Below are positions 9,132 to 17,273 of a stretch of 64,000 bases of DNA, piece by piece. The stretch comes from an uncultured Opitutia bacterium (GTDB lineage: Bacteria > Verrucomicrobiota > Verrucomicrobiia > Opitutales > Opitutaceae), in NCBI GenBank assembly GCA_903859715.1, contig CAIONS010000009.1, positions 1 to 64,000 on the forward strand, given 5' to 3'. Numbering within the stretch: position 1 is the first letter of the stretch; each line of letters starts with the position of its first letter. Position numbers and translations under genes: made by a program. The notes below the pieces were generated by a model, which saw only the letters and a list, made by a program, of their open reading frames with translations, did not search any database and had not been told where the DNA came from.

Positions 9132-10388
9132 TCAAGCTGCACGCGCCCGGAGGTGGTCAAGTCCGTGGCGGGCAAAATGCGTCAGGAAAACCAACAGACC
9201 CAGGAAAAAAGCCCAATTGATCGGCTGACCCGCGATAAAGAAACCGTCAGCCAGCCGCACGAGGGTTCCGCCCGGCAGCACTCCGGTCAGCCAGTTGAGA
9301 ATCACGCAACAAACCGGATCCCACCAGAGTGCCAGCAACAGCAGCCACCGCATCCCACGCGCCAGCCGGCGCACAACCCCGGGGGCCGTTGCGTCCCCTG
9401 GCAACATCCACAGGAACGGCGCCAGCCAGATGGAAAAAATCCACCGGTAGCCATAGTTCATGTTCAGGAAAAAACATCCCGTCAGCAAAACCGCCCCCAG
9501 CAGGAAGTGCAGCCAGTCGGACTGCCGCTCCGGCGCCGGCTGCCAATCCTGCAGGACTTGGCGGAACCAGCAAGCCGCCACCACCGCCAGCCCAATGGCC
9601 AGGCACAGTGCCTTGGGCACCCAGCCGATCCAACCGATCGTGTTGAAAAACGCCATCGCACCAAAACTCATCAGTCCCTCGGGCCGCGGCCCGATCTGGC
9701 CAAAATGCGCCAGGTCGCCGGCCACGCCCCAACCGGCCAGGATCAGCAAGCCGAGCGTGATAACAACGCGCATGCGCACTTCTTGCCGCGGTGCCGCCGT
9801 CAACAGCAACAGGCCCGCTGCAGCCGGATAATATTTCAGCATCGCCGCTACAATCACCAGCAGCGGCGCCAGCAGCCGGATCGCCCCATGCCGGCTGAGC
9901 AGACAGGGCACCAGCGGTGCCAGCAGCAGAAAAATCACGAGATCGTTGTTGGCCCGGTCGACAGCGAGGATCACCGGCGACGAGCAGAGTACCGCCAGGT
10001 ACCAGAAAAATTGGCGGGACGATGCCGGTCGCAGCCGCCACAAGGCCGTGAGCAGAAACGCGCCTCCCAGCGACGCGCCCACCCAGACCACATCCGACCG
10101 CGTCAGGCCCAGATCGTGCAAGTGCAGCCACCAGTGCGAATACACATGCGCCCGGTGAAAATAATCCAGCGGGTTCGGGGCGTACGGATCGAGACCCATC
10201 GCCGCGGCATCACTGGAGGCAAGCAGCGCGAACGCATCGAGAAACCAGCCCTTGTATTGGATGATGCCGATGTGACGCAGCCAGACCGGATGCCAGAAAA
10301 ACGCCGCCCAGTAATACAGCGTGACCATCCCCAGCAATCCGATGCGGAGACTCCAGTGGAGCAGAGTGGGCTTGGCCGGTTCAGTCAT
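9132..10388 (-). CDS. GT87-like (DUF2029) polyprenyl-phosphate mannosyltransferase family membrane protein
   Basis: About 418 residues, mostly membrane-embedded. Motifs typical of the GT87/alpha-(1->2)-mannosyltransferase-like family are visible: GLDPYAPNPLDY in the first outer loop, DRANNDLVIFLLLAPLV (the family usually reads R-x-N-N-D/Q), and MLKYYPAAAGLLLL (the K-Y/F-P motif). Start choice: the ATG at 10388 (MTEPAKPT) is preferred; a GTG at 10430 would add 14 residues. It sits in the middle of a run of same-strand GT-C genes with short spacers. Sugar and acceptor are unknown. Confidence 0.7.
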   Translation of the reverse strand: MTEPAKPTLLHWSLRIGLLGMVTLYYWAAFFWHPVWLRHIGIIQYKGWFLDAFALLASSDAAAMGLDPYAPNPLDYFHRAHVYSHWWLHLHDLGLTRSDVVWVGASLGGAFLLTALWRLRPASSRQFFWYLAVLCSSPVILAVDRANNDLVIFLLLAPLVPCLLSRHGAIRLLAPLLVIVAAMLKYYPAAAGLLLLTAAPRQEVRMRVVITLGLLILAGWGVAGDLAHFGQIGPRPEGLMSFGAMAFFNTIGWIGWVPKALCLAIGLAVVAACWFRQVLQDWQPAPERQSDWLHFLLGAVLLTGCFFLNMNYGYRWIFSIWLAPFLWMLPGDATAPGVVRRLARGMRWLLLLALWWDPVCCVILNWLTGVLPGGTLVRLADGFFIAGQPINWAFFLGLLVFLTHFARHGLDHLRARAA

Positions 10389-10453
10389 GGGAAAGGCTTT
10401 CAGCGTGTGAAAGGTTGTCCGCAAAGACACGCCCGGATGATTTCATCTCAGGA

Positions 10454-12601
10454 TTATTCCGCTGGCAACGGATCCGTCGCCAGCCCCATCGCGGTGACGG
10501 GATCGAGACTGAGCGACTGCAGTACCATCCCGCCGGATCCGCCAGGCAAACTCCGCGCCGGATGCACGTGCAGCGTGTAATGATTGATTCCATGGGACAG
10601 GGTAAGCTGAAACCGGAGCATGCGCGGCCCTGTCACGGTCGTACGCTGCGGTTTTCCGCCGGCCCCGATCAATTCAAGCTCGCAGGGAGCAGTACCCGGC
10701 ATCGGGGTGCAGACAAAATCCAGCCAGAGCGGCTGAAGCGTCGGATCCGCGGCGGGCCGCTCGATTTCCAAATCGAGCGTGGTTCGCACCAGATAATAAT
10801 TCCCGATCGTGACCAAACCCTCCTCCGCCGCGCCGCGCACCTGCAGCGTGCAGGCGGGCTGATGACTCGCGACCGGACCCTGCTGCGCAAAATCCAGCCA
10901 CCACAAAGCCGCGCCGGTAGCCGGCAAGCGACGGAAGGCATAGGTTTCGCTGGGCACCACCCGGTCGCCGAGATGGCGCCGGTCGAGATAAACGTCCGAG
11001 GCGCGCGCAAAATAGCAGAGCCACTGGGCGACGAGCGGATGGTCGCTGGCGACCAGATAGGTTCTTTCGGGATGCGCGCTTGTTTCGGCCCTGACCCGAT
11101 GCGCCCCGGAAGAACTTAATTCCGCGAGCACATCCTCACGCCTGATCACCTGCCCGTGCTGCGACAGCGCACTCGCGGCGCCGGCCCCGAGAAAGAGGGC
11201 CGCCTGCGCGATCCAGATTCCAGCCGGACGGCGTCCGACCGCCGCCACGCCCAGCATCGCCGTGCCCACCCATAGCGGGCTAAATCCTGCCGCCAGTTTG
11301 GCGAAGGGATACTTGGCGAGCACGGGCAGCAGTAACAGCCAGCCCAGCACACCAACCGGAACGAGCAGTGTCGCGAACAGCATCCGCCGCCGGCTCCAAG
11401 ACCCGCGCAACAACGCACAGGCCATCAATCCCAACATCAATCCGCCTGCCGCGACCACCGTAACATCCTGCCAGCGACCCGTGGGCAGATCGAGGAACAG
11501 CCGGCCCCAGCCGCGCCAGGTGCCGCTTTCCGGAACCAGCGCCGCAAGCAGATTGGGATCATGCATATGAGCCCCTTGCTCGAATAGGAATCGCGGCAAC
11601 CGCACTAAATAGCCGGGATTTACCAGCACGGCCCCGGCAAAAACCCAGCCAAGATCACTCAGCCGGGTCCGCCACGGCGCCTCCGCCACGAGTCGCATAA
11701 TCACCACCATGCCCACGCCCACCACCGCGATTTCAGAGTAAGCCCCGATCAGAAACGCCAGCAGCAAGGCAGCGACCACCCGTTGCCAGGCCCGCAGCAG
11801 GCCGCGGGCCGTCAAGAGACCGGCCAGCGCCGGGAGAACAAAGAGCGTGCTGGTTTGGGAATAATAACAGTCCAGCTGCAGGGTCGTCACCGCCGGGCCG
11901 ATCGCCGCCCCGACACCACCGATGGCCGCCAGCCAGCGCGGCCCTGCGCACGCACGCAGCCAGGCTGCCACTGCCAGCCCGGCCAAGCCGATGAAGAATA
12001 CACTGATGGCCCCATAGGCCTGCTGACCGTCTGTGCCGCTCACCACAGCGAGCGCGCCGTGCGCCACTGACTGCGTGATACGCTGTTCCTTGGTCTCGAT
12101 GACTTTCGCCAGCCAGGGATGCAGGCCGATATCGCGGCCCGTCGTGGAGAAAGGACGTTCCACCAGAAACTGCGCCGTCACCACATAGTTGGCCTGATCA
12201 TAACGTCCCTTGCCGTAATAATCCGCCGGCCCCACCCAAAATAGCCCGATGGATTGCACGGCCACGACGACGAGGAAAACACCCGCCAGCAAACGCGCTT
12301 CACTCCATCCCGACCGCAAGCCCACGCCGCGTCCCCGCCAGCCGAGCCAGGCCGCCACCGCCAGCCCCGCCCATGCGATCCCAAATGCCGGCCACGCGGC
12401 GCGTGCGATCGGCACATCGAGATAGACGAGACTCTGCAAGATCAGGGCATGGGCACAAAATCCGCCCAATCCGCACCACAACCAAGCCGTGCGCCGAAAT
12501 GGAGCCGGCCGGCCCGCGAGGACCCAAACCCAGACGCCCCACCCCGCCGCTGTCACCAGCAGGCAGAAAAATTGCCAGAGGAGCAGCGCCCGGCCGTCCA
12601 T
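10454..12601 (-). CDS. large polytopic membrane protein, putative GT-C glycosyltransferase
   Basis: About 715 residues with a dozen or so hydrophobic segments over residues 1-510 and a soluble C-terminal domain of about 200 residues rich in beta-type segments. The first large outer loop contains GKGRYDQANYVV, where the Asp could be the GT-C acidic residue. Family membership is weaker than for the neighbours. The ATG at 12601 overlaps the stop of the upstream gene (GTGATG: TGA and ATG share a base; a GTG start at 12604 is also possible), implying translational coupling. The overlap and shared strand place it in the glycan operon. Confidence 0.55.
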   Translation of the reverse strand: MDGRALLLWQFFCLLVTAAGWGVWVWVLAGRPAPFRRTAWLWCGLGGFCAHALILQSLVYLDVPIARAAWPAFGIAWAGLAVAAWLGWRGRGVGLRSGWSEARLLAGVFLVVVAVQSIGLFWVGPADYYGKGRYDQANYVVTAQFLVERPFSTTGRDIGLHPWLAKVIETKEQRITQSVAHGALAVVSGTDGQQAYGAISVFFIGLAGLAVAAWLRACAGPRWLAAIGGVGAAIGPAVTTLQLDCYYSQTSTLFVLPALAGLLTARGLLRAWQRVVAALLLAFLIGAYSEIAVVGVGMVVIMRLVAEAPWRTRLSDLGWVFAGAVLVNPGYLVRLPRFLFEQGAHMHDPNLLAALVPESGTWRGWGRLFLDLPTGRWQDVTVVAAGGLMLGLMACALLRGSWSRRRMLFATLLVPVGVLGWLLLLPVLAKYPFAKLAAGFSPLWVGTAMLGVAAVGRRPAGIWIAQAALFLGAGAASALSQHGQVIRREDVLAELSSSGAHRVRAETSAHPERTYLVASDHPLVAQWLCYFARASDVYLDRRHLGDRVVPSETYAFRRLPATGAALWWLDFAQQGPVASHQPACTLQVRGAAEEGLVTIGNYYLVRTTLDLEIERPAADPTLQPLWLDFVCTPMPGTAPCELELIGAGGKPQRTTVTGPRMLRFQLTLSHGINHYTLHVHPARSLPGGSGGMVLQSLSLDPVTAMGLATDPLPAE

Positions 12602-14535
12602 CACGGGGCCGGGGCCGCCTTGGCTGCACCCGTGGGCTTTTGTCCGAAGATCTCGGCGGTGAGCAGCGGGGCCACGTGCCGTCCCCGGCGCACGCGAAAT
12701 TGGAAGCCATCGATCTCGAAGGCGGTTTCATACCGGCTCATGATGTAATCGTAGAGCGGTCCGCCGGGCGTGAGCTGATGCTGGCGGAGAAATTCCAGAT
12801 GGTCCTTCTGCACGATCACGCAGGCGCGCGGATGATTCTCCAGGGAGCGAATGATGGCCTGCTGCTGGGCGTCATCGAGGAGGGAGAACCAATGCGTGAC
12901 GTTGGTCAGGGTCGGCGTGGGCAAGCCCGACCAGAGATTGAAGCTGAACATGCCGGGCAGCGAAAAAACCATGTCGCTGTGCGCGTTCGCATTGAACACC
13001 AGCAGCCGGTACAGGGCAGTCGTGCTGTCGGGCAGGCGTACGGCCTCGGCGCCGGGCAGGGCGAGAGAACGGCTGCCCAGGTAGCGTTCGCCGATTTGGA
13101 TCAGGCGGTTGCCAGTCACGACGGCGAGCGCTACAAGCGCCACTGCCAAGGCAGCGCCGAGCACTCTCGCACGCGCGAGGGTGAAAAGGGCGCGATACTG
13201 TTGTGCGAGCCACGCGGCCGCCTGCCAGGCGCCGATGGCGGCGAGCGGAAGGGCGAGGAAAGTGCCCCAGGCGATCTGACTGCCCGGCACGGGAAAAACA
13301 TGCAGCCATTGTCCAAGAAACAGGAGCCCGAGCCAGCTGCGGGCAATCACGGTGGCAGGCTCCTCGCCCGCCAGCGGCCAAAGGAAAAGCCACAGGCAGG
13401 AAGCGGAGAACGCAAAGACCAGGTTGTCCGGGCTGATGTCCGGAAAGCGCCAGATCACCAGGGCGAGCGCGAGGGCGGCGACGAGCCGCAGACTGGCTAC
13501 GGCTGTGTCAAGGGTCGCGCGACCCGGCTGGCCGAAGCGAAGGCCGGCGAGCATCAGCAAGAACAAGCCCAGCGATCCCGCGGCCACTGCCAGCGCGCCG
13601 GGCGGCCAGCGAAACACGAGGCTGAAATGAGTCGGATGGCGCAAGGGCGCGAGTAGCACGCCTTCCAGGAGATCGGCGGGCGAGGTGCCGCGCGCGAAGA
13701 TCACGCCGAGCACGACCAGCGCCACGCTGCTGCCGCCCAGCACGGCGGCGAGCCATTGGCGGCTTCCGCCATGGGGCCCGGTCACCCGGCCAAGCGACCC
13801 GGCCACCGGGAGCGCCGCGAGCGCAAAGATCGTGGCATACGTCTGCACCCAGGGAACCTCGAGCAACGGACGCATCAACGCGAAGGGCAGCAGGAGCAGT
13901 CCGACCGCGATCAGCCAGGGCGCCCAGCGCCGCAGACGATCGTTGGGTGCGTGCAGCAGGAGCAGCGCGATCGCGGAGAGCGTGGCAAACCCACCGATGT
14001 TGATCTTGGTGAGCAGCAGGACGGCGCTGCCGGCCCCGGCCAGGACCGCCCAGGCAGTCCAGCGGCCGGCGGCGAGCCATTGGTAGCCGAGGCACGCCAT
14101 GACGGCCGTGGTGAGAACGATCAGGCCGCCTGGATGGCTGGGCTCGCTGATCATAACCCAAAGATAAACGAAGACGGACGAGAGTACCGCCAGCATGCAC
14201 GCACAGCTGCGCGTGGCCCGCCACACGGTCCAGGCGGTCAGCGTGGCGGCCGCGCTCCAGTCGAGGAGAGTCAGCAGCCGACCGGCATCATGGGTCAGCG
14301 GCAGGCCGAGCAGGTGGAGCCCGTAATTGAGGACATAGGGAAATGGTCCGTACTGGGTATAAACGTCGCCGTAGAGCCGCCCGTGTTCGGCGAAATTGCG
14401 CAGCGTGAGCAGCACATAGCCCTCGTCGTCATAGAACATGAACGAACTGAACAGCATCAGCCCCGCGGCGACCGTCAGCACGGACGCCGCGAGCACGAGC
14501 AGGAGGAACGGCAGCCTGATCTTAGTCGCGCCCAA
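12601..14535 (-). CDS. GT-C family membrane glycosyltransferase, paralogue of the gene at 17274
   Basis: 644 residues from a TTG at 14535; the first in-frame ATG is only at 14457 and would remove the first membrane helix. The first outer loop has FYDDEGYVLLTLRNF (D36, D37, E38), the acidic triad expected of GT39-like enzymes, followed by YTQYGPFPYVL. The C-terminal soluble part contains FSLPGMFSFNLWSGLPTPT and AIIRSLENHPRACVIVQ, matched closely by the protein at 17274-19502. The start overlaps the end of the GT2 gene by 14 bp and the stop overlaps the next start, so it is embedded in an operon. A periplasm-facing transferase is inferred; the substrate is unknown. Confidence 0.7.
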   Translation of the reverse strand: MGATKIRLPFLLLVLAASVLTVAAGLMLFSSFMFYDDEGYVLLTLRNFAEHGRLYGDVYTQYGPFPYVLNYGLHLLGLPLTHDAGRLLTLLDWSAAATLTAWTVWRATRSCACMLAVLSSVFVYLWVMISEPSHPGGLIVLTTAVMACLGYQWLAAGRWTAWAVLAGAGSAVLLLTKINIGGFATLSAIALLLLHAPNDRLRRWAPWLIAVGLLLLPFALMRPLLEVPWVQTYATIFALAALPVAGSLGRVTGPHGGSRQWLAAVLGGSSVALVVLGVIFARGTSPADLLEGVLLAPLRHPTHFSLVFRWPPGALAVAAGSLGLFLLMLAGLRFGQPGRATLDTAVASLRLVAALALALVIWRFPDISPDNLVFAFSASCLWLFLWPLAGEEPATVIARSWLGLLFLGQWLHVFPVPGSQIAWGTFLALPLAAIGAWQAAAWLAQQYRALFTLARARVLGAALAVALVALAVVTGNRLIQIGERYLGSRSLALPGAEAVRLPDSTTALYRLLVFNANAHSDMVFSLPGMFSFNLWSGLPTPTLTNVTHWFSLLDDAQQQAIIRSLENHPRACVIVQKDHLEFLRQHQLTPGGPLYDYIMSRYETAFEIDGFQFRVRRGRHVAPLLTAEIFGQKPTGAAKAAPAP

Positions 14536-15469
14536 GGGTCTGTTTGACGATGTACTGCGGCCGGTGCTTCACCTCGTCGTAGATGCGGCCGAGATATTCG
14601 CCGAGCACGCCGATGCCGATGAGCTGCACGCCGCCGAGGAAGAGAATCAACGTGACGAGGGTGGTGAAACCCGTGGCGGCGGTCTCGATCCCGAGGATGC
14701 GGCGCACGGCAAAAAACACGCCCGCCGCAAATCCGGCCCCCGCAACAAACAGCCCGCAATAGCTCAGCAGGCGCAGGGGCAGGTAGGAAAAACTGAACAG
14801 CCCGTCCATCGCGTAGCGCACAAGCCGGCGGAAACTCTGCTGTGGCTGGCCGGCGGCGCGTTGTTTCCTGTCATAGGGCACGTCCGCCGTCTTGAATCCG
14901 ATCCACGCCCGCAGGCCGGGGAAAAACCGGTGCCGCTCCGGCAGGCCGTTGAAGGCCTCGAGCGCGGCGCGGCCGAGCAGGCCGAAGGTGCCAGTGTTCG
15001 GTTCGATCGGGTAGTCCGTGAGCTTGCCGTAGAGGGAGTGAAACAGGTCGAAGCCCGCGCGGCGCAGGCCGGTTTCGCTGCGGGAACGGCGGGAGGCGCG
15101 GACGATGTCGGCCCCGTTGCGCCAGGCGGCCACGAACTCCGGGATGACTTCGGGCGGATCCTGCAGGTCGGCGTCCATCGTCACGACGGCATCGGCGTCA
15201 CCGGTGCGGGCGAGCCCGGCGGAGAGCGCGCTTTGGAAGCCGAAGTTGCGCGAAAGTTCGACCAGCCGGAAACGCGGGTCCTGCGCTGCCTGGGCCCGGA
15301 TGAGCTCGGCCGAGCGGTCGCGGCTGCCGTCGTCGACGAGAACGGCGGACCACGTGCACCCGGGCTGCGCGGCAAACAGCGCGGTCAGCCGGGCGAACAA
15401 TTCCGGCAGCACGGCCTCCTCGTTGAACACGGGGATGACGATGGCGATCTTGGAAGCGGAAGCGGACAT
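14522..15469 (-). CDS. GT2 polyprenyl-phosphate glycosyltransferase (DPM1/GtrB-like)
   Basis: 315 residues. The GT-A fold is clear: IAIVIPVFNEE at the N-terminus, VLVDDGSRD (D46/D47) for nucleotide binding, and MDADLQDPPE (D99/D101) as the metal-binding DXD-type motif. Two C-terminal membrane helices (about 235-262 and 270-292) and the ending GEYLGRIYDEVKHRPQY are typical of GtrB/ArnC-type enzymes that load a sugar onto undecaprenyl phosphate at the cytoplasmic face. In this context it would supply the lipid-linked donor used by the neighbouring GT-C proteins. That is a functional inference from known GtrB/ArnC-ArnT pairs. Confidence 0.9.
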   Translation of the reverse strand: MSASASKIAIVIPVFNEEAVLPELFARLTALFAAQPGCTWSAVLVDDGSRDRSAELIRAQAAQDPRFRLVELSRNFGFQSALSAGLARTGDADAVVTMDADLQDPPEVIPEFVAAWRNGADIVRASRRSRSETGLRRAGFDLFHSLYGKLTDYPIEPNTGTFGLLGRAALEAFNGLPERHRFFPGLRAWIGFKTADVPYDRKQRAAGQPQQSFRRLVRYAMDGLFSFSYLPLRLLSYCGLFVAGAGFAAGVFFAVRRILGIETAATGFTTLVTLILFLGGVQLIGIGVLGEYLGRIYDEVKHRPQYIVKQTLGRD

Positions 15470-15567
15470 GGAGTGGGTCGCAAGGATGCGGGCAGGCGGA
15501 ATTCAGGCTGAGGATTATCCGCCCAAGGGCGAGCACAAGCGGGGAGCCGCGGCGCCGGCCGGTTCAT

Positions 15568-17259
15568 TTATCCTGGCCGCGTGCGGGCCTGCCGGAGGGC
15601 GAGCCAGAGCAGGCCGGCCAGCAGCACCGGCGCGAGCCACGCGGGCCCCGCCCAGGCATCGCTGAAAAATCCCAATCCGTGCTGAAGCTTGCCCGCGAGA
15701 TTCATGTCCGCGTTCCAATTGTAGCTGGAAGGAGTGCCGGCCGGCACGCGGCCGAGTACCAGCGCGAGGTCCGGCGTCTGGCTCTCGGCGGCGAACTGCA
15801 GCATGATCCCGAGGCCGAAGTCCGCCGCGGCGCCGGCGACGAGGGCGAGCTGCCAGCCGCGGCCGAGGACCGGCCAGCGCGCGGCGAGAAACGCGAGGCC
15901 GAGCACAATGAGGGCCTGCAAGCAGATGTGGGCGAGGCCCCAGTGGTCACGCGCGCCATGGACCGCGATGCCCAGCAGGATCGCTCCGCCGGAAAACCAC
16001 AGCCAGAATCCCCATGTCCGCGGTGACACCGTGCGACTGTCGCGGACGAGCTTCACGGCGAGGACCAGCCAGGCCACGCTGCCGAAGACAAAGAGCAGGT
16101 TCACCTGGTAGAGTTGAAAGAACCAATCCCGCCAATAGCCCCAGGAGCTATGCTGGGCGATGAGGGCCGGATCCACGGTGCGCAGAAAGTGCGGCACGAC
16201 GGTGTCACGCAGATTGAGCGCGATCTTGAGCAGCTGGCTGCCCTGCCGGGCCTCGGGCACGGCGACGCTTGAGTTGGAGAACAGCGTCGTGTCCACGCCG
16301 TAGACCGCGAGCGACCAGCCGAACCATGTGGCGAGGATCAGCCCGCCGATCAGGGCGAGCTGAACGGTCTGCCGCCACCAAGGACGTTCGCGCCAGTGTG
16401 CGCGATTTAGGCCGATCCAGGCAGCAGCGAGCAGGACGACATAGGGTCCGGTGGAATAATGGGAAAGCACGCCGGCCGCCAGGCTCGCGGCACAGAGCGG
16501 GCCGGCCACTGCAGGAGCCGCGGGATCATTGGCGCGGAGGAAAAAATACAACCCGCTCAGGATGAAGAAAGCCGTGATCAGCTTCGTCCAGGCGAAGGTG
16601 GCATTTTCCACGAAGGAAGGGTTTACCATCAGCAGCACGGTCAGCACGGCGACCGCGGCCCGGCCGCCACTGAAACGACGGGCGAGTAGCGCGGCCGGCA
16701 GAAATACGAGGGCGTTGAGCAGGGTGGTGACGAACTGGTAGCCGGCGAAAGTCAGGCCGGTGAGACTGAGCAGGGCGCCGGTGACGAGGTTGGCCAGCGG
16801 GGGCCGGGCCGGCAGGGCATTGAAGCCGAGGAATTTTGAATCAGTGGGCCACCGCTCGACAAAAAACCGGGTTCGCTCCCAGTGCTCATACCAGTCGCCG
16901 GTCCACCCGCCACCGGAGTAGGAAACAACCAGCGCGAGCCAGCCGAGGCACCAGCCGGCGATCAGCAATTGTCCGATGAGCAGGACCCGGGCATCGGTGT
17001 CGCCGAACAGGGCGGCCAGCGGGCGCCACCGCACCACCAGCCCCGCAGCGGCCAGCGCCGGCAGCAGCCAGAAGACCCCGAGGGGAAGCCGGAGCATGTA
17101 GAGCGCGAAGGCAAACAGGTAAACGCCCAGCAGGGAGAGGGTGACGGAGGCGCAGAGCTTTTCTGACGGATCGAGTGCAAACCGCGAAACCAGCGGCCAC
17201 GCGAGGCCGAGCATCACGACGGAAAACAGCAGCAGACCGAGGAGGAACGGGAAAAACAT
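15568..17259 (-). CDS. polytopic membrane protein, putative GT-C glycosyltransferase
   Basis: 563 residues, hydrophobic almost throughout, about 12 membrane segments. After three N-terminal helices comes an outer loop with SYSGGGWTGDWYEHWERTRFF, whose DWYEH could be the GT-C acidic cluster, then LPARPPLANLVTGALLSLTG. It lacks a large soluble tail. The gene starts 14 bp after the stop of the upstream gene and is followed by the GT2 gene after a 98-bp gap. Family assignment rests on topology, the loop acidic residues and context, so a different polytopic function such as polymerisation is possible. Confidence 0.55.
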   Translation of the reverse strand: MFFPFLLGLLLFSVVMLGLAWPLVSRFALDPSEKLCASVTLSLLGVYLFAFALYMLRLPLGVFWLLPALAAAGLVVRWRPLAALFGDTDARVLLIGQLLIAGWCLGWLALVVSYSGGGWTGDWYEHWERTRFFVERWPTDSKFLGFNALPARPPLANLVTGALLSLTGLTFAGYQFVTTLLNALVFLPAALLARRFSGGRAAVAVLTVLLMVNPSFVENATFAWTKLITAFFILSGLYFFLRANDPAAPAVAGPLCAASLAAGVLSHYSTGPYVVLLAAAWIGLNRAHWRERPWWRQTVQLALIGGLILATWFGWSLAVYGVDTTLFSNSSVAVPEARQGSQLLKIALNLRDTVVPHFLRTVDPALIAQHSSWGYWRDWFFQLYQVNLLFVFGSVAWLVLAVKLVRDSRTVSPRTWGFWLWFSGGAILLGIAVHGARDHWGLAHICLQALIVLGLAFLAARWPVLGRGWQLALVAGAAADFGLGIMLQFAAESQTPDLALVLGRVPAGTPSSYNWNADMNLAGKLQHGLGFFSDAWAGPAWLAPVLLAGLLWLALRQARTRPG

Positions 17260-17273
17260 TCAGCAGGGGCGAT